In this document: piece after piece, positions 10,619-17,615 of the stretch
Numbering within the stretch: the first letter of the stretch is position 1
Layout of the letters: every line of letters starts with the position of its first letter
Assembly (NCBI GenBank): GCA_002469605.1
Contig: DKMV01000092.1
Coordinates: forward strand, 1-17,615
DNA from: Leclercia sp. UBA7405
Lineage (GTDB): Bacteria; Pseudomonadota; Gammaproteobacteria; Enterobacterales; Enterobacteriaceae
Length of the DNA: 17,615 nucleotides
Direction: 5' to 3'
Program-made: the position numbers and the translations under genes
Notes under the pieces: model-generated
What the model saw: the letters and a program-made list of their open reading frames with translations, nothing else
What the model was told of the DNA's origin: nothing
Databases searched by the model: none

Positions 10619-11308
10619 ATGACGCTTAACAAAACCGATCGCATCGTCATCACCCTGGGTACCCAAATTGTGGGCGGCAAGTACGTTCCCGGGGCACCGC
10701 TCCCCGCCGAGGCGGAGCTGTGCGAGGAGTTTGAAACCTCGCGCAACATCATCCGGGAAGTGTTCCGTTCGCTAATGGCGAAACGGCTCATTGAAATGAA
10801 GCGCTACCGGGGCGCCTTTGTCGCTCCGCGCAACCAGTGGAACTACCTCGATACCGAGGTGCTGCAATGGGTGCTGGAAAACGACTACGACCCCAGGCTT
10901 ATCGGCGCCATGAGCGAGGTACGAAACCTGGTCGAGCCGGCAATAGCCCGCTGGGCGGCAGAACGCGCCACCTCGGGCGATCTGGCGCAGATTGAGGCGG
11001 CGCTGAACGACATGATCGCCAATAACCAGGATCGGGACGCCTTCAACGAAGCGGATATCCGCTATCACGAGGCGGTACTGCAGTCGGTACACAACCCGGT
11101 TTTGCAACAGCTTAGCGTGGCGATCAGCTCGCTACAGCGAGCGGTATTTGAACGTACCTGGATGGGCGATGAGGCCAACATGCCGAAAACGCTCCAGGAA
11201 CATAAGGCGCTGTTTGATGCGATTCGGCATCAGGATGGCGACGCGGCAGAGCAGGCGGCGCTTACCATGATCGCCAGCTCGACACGAAGGCTGAAGGAAA
11301 TCACATGA
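10619..11308 (+). CDS. dgoR: GntR-family repressor of the galactonate operon, DgoR
   Basis: DgoR represses the dgo operon and is released by D-galactonate. The 229-residue product equals the E. coli length. It has a GntR winged helix-turn-helix (about residues 7-76; PAEAELCEEFETSRNIIREVFRS in this region is the recognition part) and a C-terminal FCD effector domain (about 95-220) with the Asp/His pattern seen in EADIRYHEAVL and EHKALFDAI. The ATG has a clear AAGGA SD at 10608-10612. The stop overlaps the dgoK start by 4 bp (ATGA), so the repressor is made from the operon it controls. Two matching operators lie 110-140 bp upstream of its start. Confidence 0.97.
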   Translation: MTLNKTDRIVITLGTQIVGGKYVPGAPLPAEAELCEEFETSRNIIREVFRSLMAKRLIEMKRYRGAFVAPRNQWNYLDTEVLQWVLENDYDPRLIGAMSEVRNLVEPAIARWAAERATSGDLAQIEAALNDMIANNQDRDAFNEADIRYHEAVLQSVHNPVLQQLSVAISSLQRAVFERTWMGDEANMPKTLQEHKALFDAIRHQDGDAAEQAALTMIASSTRRLKEIT

Positions 11309-12183
11309 CATCTCGCTACATCGCAATTGACTGGGGATCGACCAATCTGCGCGCCTGGCTTTATCAGGGCGAACAGTGCCTGGAGAGCAGGCAATCAGAA
11401 GCAGGCGTGACGCGCCTGAACGGTAAATCCCCCGCAGCGGTGTTAGCAGAGGTAACCCAAAACTGGCGCGATGGCGCCACGCCGGTGGTGATGGCGGGAA
11501 TGGTCGGCAGCAACGTGGGCTGGAAGGTTGCGCCCTATCTGCCGGTTCCTGCCCATTTCTCTGCCATTGGCGAGCAGTTAACGTCCGTTGGCGACAATGT
11601 CTGGATTATTCCGGGGTTGTGCGTCTCCCGGGACGATAACCAAAACGTGATGCGCGGCGAAGAGACCCAGCTGCTCGGCGCGCGCACCCTCTCTCCTTCA
11701 GCGGTTTACGTTATGCCCGGTACCCACTGCAAATGGGTACAGGCCGATGCTGAGCAGATCCACGATTTTCGCACCGTGATGACCGGAGAACTCCACCATT
11801 TGCTGCTGAAGCACTCGCTGGTGGGAGCCGGATTACCCGAGCAGGAAAGCTCGCCCACGGCCTTTGCCGCCGGGCTTGAGCGCGGTCTCGCCTCGCCTGA
11901 AGTTCTGCCGAAACTCTTTGAAATTCGCGCCTCCCACGTGCTGGGAAGCCTGCCGCGTGAGCAGGTCAGCGAATTTTTATCAGGCCTGCTGATTGGCGCG
12001 GAAGTCGCCAGTATGCGCGACTTCGTCGCCGGCGAGCAGGCTATCACCCTTGTCGCAGGGGCATCGTTAACCGCGCGTTATCAGCAGGCGTTTCGCGCCG
12101 CCGGGCGCGAGGTGGCAGTGGTGGCCGGCGATACGGCATTTCAGGCTGGTATAAGGAGCATCGCTCATGCAGTGGCAAACTAA
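11305..12183 (+). CDS. dgoK: 2-dehydro-3-deoxygalactonokinase
   Basis: DgoK uses ATP to phosphorylate 2-dehydro-3-deoxy-D-galactonate to its 6-phosphate, the second step of the D-galactonate (De Ley-Doudoroff) route. The 292-residue product is the full family length. The N-terminal IAIDWGSTNLRAWLY (residues 6-20) is the phosphate-binding loop of an ASKHA-fold kinase, and the VMRGEETQLLGAR and MPGTHCKWV segments are typical of the DGOK family. Translation starts at an ATGA overlap with dgoR, with GAAGGA six bases upstream. Its 3' end overlaps dgoA by 17 bp. It ends [14 protein letters not shown], as in E. coli. Confidence 0.97.
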   Translation: MTSRYIAIDWGSTNLRAWLYQGEQCLESRQSEAGVTRLNGKSPAAVLAEVTQNWRDGATPVVMAGMVGSNVGWKVAPYLPVPAHFSAIGEQLTSVGDNVWIIPGLCVSRDDNQNVMRGEETQLLGARTLSPSAVYVMPGTHCKWVQADAEQIHDFRTVMTGELHHLLLKHSLVGAGLPEQESSPTAFAAGLERGLASPEVLPKLFEIRASHVLGSLPREQVSEFLSGLLIGAEVASMRDFVAGEQAITLVAGASLTARYQQAFRAAGREVAVVAGDTAFQAGIRSIAHAVAN

Positions 12184-12784
12184 TCTTCCGCTGATCGCAA
12201 TCCTGCGCGGCATCACCCCCGCAGACGCCCTGGCGCACGTTGGCGCGGTTATCGACGCCGGCTTTGACGCGGTGGAGATCCCGCTTAACTCGCCGGAGTG
12301 GGAAAAAAGCATCCCGGCCGTGGTCGATGCTTTTGGCGACCGCGCGCTGATCGGCGCCGGCACCGTGCTGAAGCCGGAGCAGGTGGACCGGCTGGCAGAG
12401 ATGGGCTGCAAGCTTATCGTTACGCCCAACATTAATCCTGAGGTGATCCGCCGCGCGGTAGGCCACGGCATGACCGTCTGCCCGGGCTGCGCAACGGCAA
12501 CCGAGGCCTTTACCGCCCTCGATGCGGGCGCCCAGTCGCTCAAAATTTTCCCGTCGTCGGCCTTTGGCCCGGACTACATCAAAGCGCTGAAGGCGGTTCT
12601 GCCCGCCAGCGTACCGGTCTTTGCCGTAGGCGGCGTAACGCCAGAGAACCTGGCGCAGTGGATAAACGCCGGTTGTGTCGGCGCGGGTCTTGGCAGCGAT
12701 CTCTATCGCGCCGGACAGTCCGTGGAGCGCACCGCACAGCAGGCGGCGGCATTTGTGAAAGCGTATCGAGAGGCAGTGAAATGA
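12167..12784 (+). CDS. dgoA: 2-dehydro-3-deoxy-6-phosphogalactonate aldolase
   Basis: DgoA cleaves 2-dehydro-3-deoxy-6-phosphogalactonate to pyruvate and D-glyceraldehyde 3-phosphate, the last step of the pathway. The 205-residue product is a class I KDPG-type aldolase barrel. The Schiff-base lysine is Lys126 in [12 protein letters not shown], the general base is Glu37 in VEIPLNS, and Arg14 in LRGIT and Thr87-Pro88 in VTPN are typical phosphate and carboxylate contacts. The ATG lies inside the dgoK end, with AAGGAG at 12153-12158. The stop overlaps the dgoD start (ATGA, 12781-12784). Variant aldolases from this gene can act in reverse on erythrose 4-phosphate; nothing here points to such a variant. 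Confidence 0.97.
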   Translation: MQWQTNLPLIAILRGITPADALAHVGAVIDAGFDAVEIPLNSPEWEKSIPAVVDAFGDRALIGAGTVLKPEQVDRLAEMGCKLIVTPNINPEVIRRAVGHGMTVCPGCATATEAFTALDAGAQSLKIFPSSAFGPDYIKALKAVLPASVPVFAVGGVTPENLAQWINAGCVGAGLGSDLYRAGQSVERTAQQAAAFVKAYREAVK

Positions 12785-13929
12785 AAATAACCAAACTCAC
12801 CACGTACCGTTTACCCCCCCGCTGGATGTTCCTGAAAATCGAAACTGACGAAGGGGTCGTGGGCTGGGGCGAGCCGGTGATCGAAGGCCGGGCGCGTACC
12901 GTTGAAGCGGCGGTACATGAGCTGGGGGAATACCTGATTGGCCAGGATCCGGCGCGCATTAACGACCTCTGGCAGGTGATGTACCGCGCGGGCTTCTACC
13001 GCGGCGGCCCGATCCTGATGAGCGCCATCGCCGGTATTGACCAGGCGCTGTGGGACATTAAAGGCAAGGTGCTGAATGCTCCGGTCTGGCAGCTGATGGG
13101 CGGCCTGGTGCGTGACAAAATCAAAGCCTACAGCTGGGTGGGCGGCGACCGTCCGGCAGAGGTGATTGACGGTATTAACAAGCTGCGCGGCATCGGTTTC
13201 GACACCTTTAAGCTCAACGGCTGCGAAGAGATGGGCGTTATCGACAATTCCCGTGCGGTGGATCGCGCGGTGAACACCGTCGCACAAATCCGCGAAGCCT
13301 TCGGCAACGAGATTGAGTTTGGTCTGGATTTCCACGGCCGCGTCAGCGCGCCGATGGCGAAAGTGCTGATTAAAGAGCTGGAGCCATACCGCCCGCTGTT
13401 TATCGAAGAGCCGGTGCTGGCGGAACAGGCCGAATACTATCCGAAACTGGCCGAGCAGACCCATATCCCCATCGCGGCGGGTGAACGTATGTTCTCGCGC
13501 TTCGAGTTCAAACGCGTGCTGGAGGCGGGCGGCGTGGCAATTCTGCAACCGGATCTCTCCCACGCGGGCGGCATCACCGAGTGCTACAAAATTGCTGGCA
13601 TGGCAGAAGCCTACGACGTGGCGCTGGCACCGCACTGCCCGCTGGGCCCCGTTGCGCTGGCGGCCTGCCTGCACGTGGACTTTGTCTCCCGCAACGCGGT
13701 GTTCCAGGAGCAGAGCATGGGCATCCACTATAACAAGGGCGCGGAGCTGCTCGACTTTGTGAAAAACAAAGAAGACTTCTGCATGGAAGGCGGTTTCTTT
13801 AAACCGTTAACGAAGCCGGGCCTTGGCGTGGAGATTGATGAAGCCAAAGTCATTGAGCTGAGTCAGAACGCGCCGGACTGGCGTAATCCGTTGTGGCGGC
13901 ATGAGGACGGCAGTGTAGCTGAGTGGTAG
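12781..13929 (+). CDS. dgoD: D-galactonate dehydratase
   Basis: DgoD removes water from D-galactonate to give 2-dehydro-3-deoxy-D-galactonate, the first catabolic step. It is a 382-residue member of the mandelate-racemase branch of the enolase superfamily. The metal ligands are Asp183 (GLDFHG), Glu209 (FIEEP) and Glu235 (AGER); the catalytic histidines are His185 and His285 (APHCPLGP). All are present at the E. coli numbering. The true start is the ATG at 12781, overlapping the dgoA stop by 4 bp, with GAGAGG upstream. An open frame continues 41 codons further upstream, but that part is only the dgoA coding sequence read out of frame. The stop is TAG. Confidence 0.98.
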   Translation: MKITKLTTYRLPPRWMFLKIETDEGVVGWGEPVIEGRARTVEAAVHELGEYLIGQDPARINDLWQVMYRAGFYRGGPILMSAIAGIDQALWDIKGKVLNAPVWQLMGGLVRDKIKAYSWVGGDRPAEVIDGINKLRGIGFDTFKLNGCEEMGVIDNSRAVDRAVNTVAQIREAFGNEIEFGLDFHGRVSAPMAKVLIKELEPYRPLFIEEPVLAEQAEYYPKLAEQTHIPIAAGERMFSRFEFKRVLEAGGVAILQPDLSHAGGITECYKIAGMAEAYDVALAPHCPLGPVALAACLHVDFVSRNAVFQEQSMGIHYNKGAELLDFVKNKEDFCMEGGFFKPLTKPGLGVEIDEAKVIELSQNAPDWRNPLWRHEDGSVAEW

Positions 13930-14052
13930 TGTCCGTCATAATTCGCGCATTCCGGTTACGTTTTTAATTAAAAAATAATCAAACACACCCTCTGTAAATT
14001 ACAGGGCATGGTGAGCGGCTTCGCTATGCCCAAAATCTGGAGACAGATTGCG
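13930..14052 (+). promoter_or_regulatory. dgoD-dgoT spacer with two tandem hairpins
   Basis: This 123-bp gap is AT-rich at first (13962-13980), then holds a perfect 13-nt palindrome CTGTAAATTACAG (13992-14004) and directly after it an interrupted hairpin: GGGCAT (14004-14009), AGCG (14014-14017), loop, CGCT (14022-14025), ATGCCC (14026-14031). Neither has a T-tract. They may be a processing or stability signal that sets DgoT levels apart from the enzymes, or the first may be a protein-binding dyad. I see no convincing promoter. Confidence 0.5.
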
Positions 14053-15345
14053 ATGGATATTCCAGTTACTGCTGTAAAAACCGGGCGTCGCCGGTACCTG
14101 ACGCTGATAATGATCTTTATTACCGTGGTCATCTGCTACGTTGACCGCGCCAACCTGGCGGTGGCCTCGGCCCATATTCAGGAGGAGTTTGGTATTACCA
14201 AAGCGGAGATGGGCTACGTCTTCTCGGCGTTTGCCTGGCTCTATACCCTGTGCCAGATCCCCGGCGGCTGGTTCCTTGACCGGGTGGGCTCGCGCCTGAC
14301 CTATTTCATCGCCATCTTCGGCTGGTCTGTCGCCACGCTGTTCCAGGGCTTTGCCACCGGGCTGATGTCGCTGATTGGCCTGCGCGCTATTACCGGCATT
14401 TTTGAGGCCCCGGCGTTCCCGACCAACAACCGCATGGTGACCAGCTGGTTCCCGGAACATGAGCGCGCGTCGGCGGTAGGCTTTTACACCTCTGGGCAGT
14501 TTGTCGGCCTGGCCTTCCTGACCCCGCTGCTTATCTGGATCCAAGAGTTGCTGAGCTGGCACTGGGTATTTATCGTCACCGGCGGGATCGGCATCATCTG
14601 GTCGCTGATCTGGTTTAAGGTCTACCAGCCGCCGCGCCTGACCAAAAGTATCACCAAAGCCGAGCTGGATTACATCCGCGACGGCGGCGGGCTGGTGGAC
14701 GGCGATGCGCCGGTAAAAAAAGAGGCGCGCCAGCCGCTCACCAAAGCAGACTGGAAGCTGGTCTTCCACCGCAAACTGGTGGGGGTCTATCTGGGTCAGT
14801 TCGCGGTCACCTCCACGCTGTGGTTCTTCCTCACCTGGTTCCCGAACTACCTGACCCAGGAGAAGGGCATCACCGCGCTGAAGGCGGGCTTTATGACCAC
14901 GGTGCCCTTCCTGGCCGCCTTCTTTGGCGTGCTGCTCTCGGGCTGGCTGGCGGACAAGCTGGTGAAAAAAGGCTACTCGCTGGGGGTGGCGCGTAAAACG
15001 CCGATTATCTGCGGGCTGCTGATCTCCACCTGCATTATGGGTGCCAACTACACCAACGATCCGGTGTGGATTATGACCCTGATGGCGATCGCCTTCTTCG
15101 GTAACGGCTTTGCCTCTATAACCTGGTCGCTGGTCTCCTCGCTGGCCCCGATGCGCCTGATTGGCCTGACCGGCGGCGTGTTCAACTTCGTTGGCGGGCT
15201 GGGCGGCATCACCGTGCCGCTGGTGATTGGTTACCTGGCGCAGGATTACGGCTTCGGCCCGGCGCTGGTCTACATCTCCGCGGTGGCGCTGATCGGCGCG
15301 CTCTCCTACATCCTGCTGGTGGGCGACGTGAAACGAGTAGGCTAA
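14053..15345 (+). CDS. dgoT: D-galactonate/proton symporter DgoT
   Basis: DgoT imports D-galactonate with protons across the inner membrane. It is a 430-residue major facilitator superfamily member of the anion:cation symporter (SLC17-like) type with about 12 membrane helices. Family marks are [11 protein letters not shown] near the first helix, DRVGSR (76-81) between helices 2 and 3, [14 protein letters not shown] and the long central loop (about 200-245). The acidic pair known from E. coli as Asp46 and Glu133 is at residues 31 and 118 counted from 14053. That offset of 15 equals the in-frame ATG at 14008, so a 445-residue form is possible; but CTGGAG (14037-14042) favours 14053. The gene ends the dgo operon and is followed by a terminator. 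Confidence 0.97.
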   Translation: MDIPVTAVKTGRRRYLTLIMIFITVVICYVDRANLAVASAHIQEEFGITKAEMGYVFSAFAWLYTLCQIPGGWFLDRVGSRLTYFIAIFGWSVATLFQGFATGLMSLIGLRAITGIFEAPAFPTNNRMVTSWFPEHERASAVGFYTSGQFVGLAFLTPLLIWIQELLSWHWVFIVTGGIGIIWSLIWFKVYQPPRLTKSITKAELDYIRDGGGLVDGDAPVKKEARQPLTKADWKLVFHRKLVGVYLGQFAVTSTLWFFLTWFPNYLTQEKGITALKAGFMTTVPFLAAFFGVLLSGWLADKLVKKGYSLGVARKTPIICGLLISTCIMGANYTNDPVWIMTLMAIAFFGNGFASITWSLVSSLAPMRLIGLTGGVFNFVGGLGGITVPLVIGYLAQDYGFGPALVYISAVALIGALSYILLVGDVKRVG

Positions 15346-15360
15346 TTTCCCGCGATGTTT

Positions 15361-15395
15361 TACCCTGATGCGATAACCGCGCATCAGGGTATTTT
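15361..15395 (+). terminator. dgo operon terminator overlapping the yidR ribosome binding site
   Basis: A perfect 12-bp inverted repeat, TACCCTGATGCG (15361-15372) and CGCATCAGGGTA (15380-15391), has a 7-nt loop and is followed by TTTT (15392-15395). It starts 15 bp past the dgoT stop. The short T-tract suggests partial termination. The AGGGT in its 3' arm (15386-15390) is the only Shine-Dalgarno for the yidR ATG at 15397. Confidence 0.85.
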
Positions 15396-15396
15396 C

Positions 15397-16623
15397 ATGA
15401 AACAAATCACTTTTGCTCCCCGCAATCATCAGCTCACCAATACCAATACCTGGACCCCGGACAGCCGCTGGCTGGCCTTTGACGTCCGCCCCTCCGGCGC
15501 GTCGTTCACCGGCGAAACCATCGAACGGGTTAATATCGAAACCGGGGAGGTCGGGGTGATTTATCGCGCCACCGAGGGGGCGCACGTGGGGGTGGTGACC
15601 GTTCATCCTGCCGAAGAGAAGTATGTATTCATTCACGGCCCCAAAAACCCCGACTCCGGCTGGCAGTACGATTTCCACCATCGCCAGGGGGTGATTGCCC
15701 ATCAGGGTGAGGTGAGCAATCTGGATGCAATGGATATCACCGCGCCTTATACGCCGGGGGCGCTGCGCGGCGGCAGCCATGTCCATGTGTATAGCCCGAA
15801 CGGGCAGTTCGTCAGCTTTACCTATAACGACCACGTGCTGCACGAGCGCGATCCAAACCTCGATTTACGCAACGTCGGGGTTGCTGCCCCCTTCGGCCCG
15901 GTCCATCCCCTGGGACACCATCCGCGCAACTATAGCGGCACCTTCTGGAGCGTACTGGTTAGCCGCACCACGCCGACACCCGTTCCCGGCAGCGATGAGA
16001 TCAACCGCGCCTATGAAGAGGGCTGGGTCGGCAACGGCGCGCTGGCCTTTATTGGCGATACCCTCTCGGCGCGCGGCGAAAAAGTGCCGGAACTCTTTAT
16101 GGTGAACTTACCGGCTGACGAGCAGGGGTGGAAACAGGCGGACGACGCGCCTCTTGAAGGCACGCCGGAGCAGATGCCCGCGCCGCCGGCCGGCGTGCAG
16201 CAGCGCCGCTTAACCTTTACCCACCAGAACGCTTTTCCGGGGCTGGCGACCGCGCCGCGACACTGGGTACGCTGCAATCCGCAGGCCACCCAGATAGCCT
16301 TCCTGATGCGCGACGATCGCGGCATTGTGCAGCTATGGCTGATTGCCCCGCAGGGCGGGGAGCCGCGCCAGCTAACCCATAACGACAGCGATATTCAGTC
16401 GGCCTTTAACTGGCATCCGTCGGGTAAGGCGCTGGGTTTTGTGCTGGATAACCGCATTGCCTGCTGTGATGCCGACACCGGCAGGGTGACATTTTTGACG
16501 TCCGATCATGGTATGCCGCCCTCGGGGGATGCGGTGGTCTTTTCGCCGGACGGGCGTTTTATCGCCTGGATGGAGGAGGCAGGCGGTTTCCGTCAGATCT
16601 GGCTAACGGAAACCGGGCTGTAA
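15397..16623 (+). CDS. yidR: Beta-propeller protein YidR (DUF3748 family)
   Basis: A 408-residue homologue of E. coli YidR, whose function is unknown. Sequence shows repeated PD40/WD40-like propeller blades: NTWTPDSRWLAFDVR near the N-terminus; SHVHVYSPNGQFVSFTYND; NPQATQIAFLMRDDRGIVQLW followed by GGEPRQLTH; FNWHPSGKALGFVLDN; and VVFSPDGRFIAWMEEAGGFR near the C-terminus. The arrangement resembles TolB-type and oligogalacturonate-lyase-type propellers. No signal peptide is visible, so it is probably cytoplasmic. I start at 15397 because it gives the conserved MKQITFAPRNHQL; the 14-codon extension from 15355 is only terminator sequence. In E. coli cbrA lies between dgoT and yidR; here yidR follows dgoT directly. 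It converges on yidQ with no gap between stop codons. Confidence 0.93.
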   Translation: MKQITFAPRNHQLTNTNTWTPDSRWLAFDVRPSGASFTGETIERVNIETGEVGVIYRATEGAHVGVVTVHPAEEKYVFIHGPKNPDSGWQYDFHHRQGVIAHQGEVSNLDAMDITAPYTPGALRGGSHVHVYSPNGQFVSFTYNDHVLHERDPNLDLRNVGVAAPFGPVHPLGHHPRNYSGTFWSVLVSRTTPTPVPGSDEINRAYEEGWVGNGALAFIGDTLSARGEKVPELFMVNLPADEQGWKQADDAPLEGTPEQMPAPPAGVQQRRLTFTHQNAFPGLATAPRHWVRCNPQATQIAFLMRDDRGIVQLWLIAPQGGEPRQLTHNDSDIQSAFNWHPSGKALGFVLDNRIACCDADTGRVTFLTSDHGMPPSGDAVVFSPDGRFIAWMEEAGGFRQIWLTETGL

Positions 16624-16956
16624 TCAGCGGGAGGGCATTGCCGCGGGCGGGATGACGGCGTTGGTCGCCAGCGTATCCCGCTCGCTTTTTTCAACGCGGG
16701 AGCGCACCGAGCTGTCGGTACGGAACAGATCCCAGGGTAAGAGCAGGGTATCGACAACCGCCGTAAACGGCATATCCAGTGCGACCAGAGATTTTGTGCC
16801 CCAGTTAGTGTCATCATCTGAGAGCATATTCGCGCTGGCTCGCGTACCTGGATAAGTTCCTTCCTTACCGCCGGTGTGAGACATCACGCTCGAACACCCG
16901 CAAAGCAAAACCATAGCGCTGAACATCGTCAGCTTTATCAGAACATTTTTCATCAT
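16624..16956 (-). CDS. yidQ: YidQ, YceK/YidQ-family lipoprotein
   Basis: A 110-residue homologue of E. coli YidQ (DUF1375), a predicted outer-membrane or inner-membrane lipoprotein of unknown function. A basic MMKNVLIK start is followed by a hydrophobic stretch and a lipobox LCGC with the modified cysteine at residue 21; the next residues are Ser-Ser, which under the +2 rule favours export to the outer membrane. The mature part carries the family core THTGG-like SHTGGKEGTYPGTRAS and LDMPFTAVVDTLLLPWDLF, then VRSRVEKSE. The lipobox position -2 is Cys where I recall Ser in E. coli. Two tandem ATG codons (16951-16956) make the start uncertain by one residue. No strong Shine-Dalgarno is visible. 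Confidence 0.93.
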   Translation of the reverse strand: MMKNVLIKLTMFSAMVLLCGCSSVMSHTGGKEGTYPGTRASANMLSDDDTNWGTKSLVALDMPFTAVVDTLLLPWDLFRTDSSVRSRVEKSERDTLATNAVIPPAAMPSR

Positions 16957-17016
16957 CAGTGGGTCATCATCAATGGCGCGATACGGCCTGGTAATCCGGG
17001 TTATAACGGGCCATGT

Positions 17017-17045
17017 TCAAAATGAATAGTTGAAAAGCGTCGCTC
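17017..17045 (-). promoter_or_regulatory. No firm yidQ promoter; divergent yidQ / ibpA spacer
   Basis: The 311-bp gap 16957-17267 holds the divergent signals for yidQ and ibpA. On the plus strand it carries the ibpA heat-shock promoter and leader. For yidQ the best candidate on the minus strand is TATAAC (complement of about 17000-17005) with a 17-bp spacer and a weak TATTCA -35 (complement of about 17023-17028), which is a low-confidence match. Nothing else in the 16957-17134 part stands out. Confidence 0.25.
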
Positions 17046-17134
17046 TGTGGCAGCCATCGCAATTTAACCCTTTGTGCTGCAAACCCAGTCTAAGCCAGCC
17101 TCACCAAAGTGCAAAAAAATCTCACTACATTGCG

Positions 17135-17163
17135 CTTGAAATGAGGGTAAACGGACCCATTTT
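17135..17163 (+). promoter_or_regulatory. Sigma-32 (RpoH) heat-shock promoter of ibpA
   Basis: CTTGAAA (17135-17141) is an exact sigma-32 -35 element. After 14 bp it is followed by CCCATTTT (17156-17163), close to the sigma-32 -10 consensus CCCCATNT. E. coli ibpAB is a strong member of the RpoH regulon. The inferred transcript start is near 17170, giving a leader of about 98 nt. Confidence 0.9.
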
Positions 17164-17169
17164 AGGAAG

Positions 17170-17267
17170 GTATCAATGAACAAACATGCCTGAGGGGTGT
17201 TTGGGATACCGCAGCCTGTCCATGGTGGAAGGCTACAATTCTCGCTGAATCCAGGAGTTTTAGACTT
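17170..17267 (+). promoter_or_regulatory. ROSE-type RNA thermometer in the ibpA leader
   Basis: The leader ends with TCGCT (17242-17246), the U-Y-GCU motif of ROSE elements, placed to pair with AGGAG (17253-17257) with a bulged G opposite the Shine-Dalgarno, and a 6-nt loop GAATCC between. A second stem, AGCCT (17213-17217) with AGGCT (17230-17234), lies just upstream. ROSE thermometers control ibpA in E. coli by melting at heat-shock temperature. The exact fold here is by eye only. Confidence 0.85.
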
Positions 17268-17615
17268 ATGCGTAATTTCGATCTCTCTCCGCTTTATCGC
17301 TCTGCTATCGGTTTCGATCGCCTGTTCAACCATTTAGAAAATAATCAAAGCCAGAGCAATGGCTATCCTCCGTATAACGTTGAACTGGTTGACGAAAACC
17401 ACTACCGCATCGCTATCGCCGTTGCCGGTTTCGCCGAAAGCGAACTGGAGATCACCGCCCAGGATAATCTGCTGGTGGTAAAAGGCGCCCATGCGGCGGA
17501 GCAGAAAGAGCGTACCTACCTCTATCAGGGCATCGCCGAGCGCAACTTTGAACGTAAGTTCCAGCTGGCTGAGAACATTCAGATTAAAGGCGCCAACCTG
17601 GTCAACGGCCTGCTG
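17268..17615 (+). CDS. ibpA: Small heat-shock protein IbpA, 5' part
   Basis: IbpA is an ATP-independent chaperone of the alpha-crystallin (Hsp20) family that binds aggregating proteins and inclusion bodies, together with IbpB, and hands them to DnaK/ClpB. The window holds the first 116 codons of about 136; the 3' end is outside. The N-terminal arm is [20 protein letters not shown], followed by the alpha-crystallin domain (about residues 38 onward: [27 protein letters not shown]-like DNLLVVKG and [13 protein letters not shown]). The linker reads SNGYPPY, one glycine shorter than E. coli. The ATG is ten bases after AGGAG, which the leader hairpin masks. The gene is controlled by sigma-32 and by the thermometer leader. 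Confidence 0.97.
   Translation, partial: MRNFDLSPLYRSAIGFDRLFNHLENNQSQSNGYPPYNVELVDENHYRIAIAVAGFAESELEITAQDNLLVVKGAHAAEQKERTYLYQGIAERNFERKFQLAENIQIKGANLVNGLL

Noticed and set aside
12658..12780. 41-codon extension of dgoD inside dgoA
   Set aside because: It is dgoA read in another frame. The ATG at 12781 has a Shine-Dalgarno, overlaps the dgoA stop as ATGA, and gives the full 382-residue family length.
13481..13762. Open frames inside dgoD, dnaN and yidR in alternative frames
   Set aside because: They are Arg/Trp/Ala-rich frame shadows of well-identified genes and carry no motifs.
15355..15396. 14-codon extension of yidR
   Set aside because: It is formed by the terminator hairpin, and YidR homologues start at MKQITFAP as encoded from 15397.
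13999..15843. 614-codon open frame on the minus strand across dgoT and yidR
   Set aside because: It crosses two confident plus-strand genes and an intrinsic terminator. The product is a Gln/Arg/His/Gly-rich low-complexity sequence with no recognisable domain, which is the usual appearance of a reverse-frame shadow.
17064..17333. 89-codon minus-strand frame over the ibpA promoter and start
   Set aside because: It overlaps the sigma-32 promoter, the thermometer leader and the ibpA coding start, and has no recognisable family.

Overview
This window is a stretch of enterobacterial chromosome (order Enterobacterales, family Enterobacteriaceae). Nearly every protein reads as a close homologue of an Escherichia coli K-12 protein, and gene order follows the E. 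coli dnaA region closely. Small differences (no yidB between gyrB and yidA, no yidX between yidA and dgoR, no cbrA between dgoT and yidR, single-residue length changes in DnaA, YidC, GyrB and IbpA, and lineage-type repeats) suggest a relative such as Enterobacter, Leclercia or Lelliottia. I cannot fix the genus from sequence reading alone.

Layout. Positions 1-2596 (minus strand) hold the ribosomal protein L34 cluster: rpmH, rnpA, yidD, yidC and, after a terminator, the first 46 codons of mnmE. It links ribosome and RNase P production with membrane protein insertion. Positions 2597-3203 are the divergent rpmH/dnaA control region, with a near-consensus promoter for rpmH, a consensus DnaA box, and ten GATC (Dam) sites in about 220 bp. 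Positions 3204-9370 (plus strand) hold the replication and repair genes dnaA, dnaN, recF and gyrB. An ERIC-like palindromic repeat splits dnaN from recF, genes that abut or overlap in E. coli. A second, GC-rich palindrome follows gyrB, then yidA (HAD phosphatase) and its terminator.

Positions 10441-15395 are the D-galactonate utilisation operon dgoRKADT. DgoT imports D-galactonate, DgoD dehydrates it to 2-dehydro-3-deoxygalactonate, DgoK phosphorylates that, and DgoA cleaves the product to pyruvate and glyceraldehyde 3-phosphate. DgoR is the GntR-family repressor. The control region shows two TTGTA-N-TACAA type operators 21 bp apart. The dgoR/dgoK, dgoK/dgoA and dgoA/dgoD junctions overlap. 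A perfect 12-bp terminator hairpin follows dgoT, and its 3' arm carries the ribosome binding site of yidR.

Positions 15397-17615 hold yidR (beta-propeller protein, DUF3748 type), the convergent lipoprotein gene yidQ with no gap between stop codons, and the 5' part of ibpA (small heat-shock protein) with a sigma-32 promoter and a ROSE-type RNA thermometer leader.

I found no CRISPR array, tRNA or rRNA gene, transposase, phage gene or defence cassette, and no convincing new multi-gene system. The observations of most interest are small-scale: repeat insertions at conserved gene junctions, operator architecture, and RNA hairpins that overlap ribosome binding sites.
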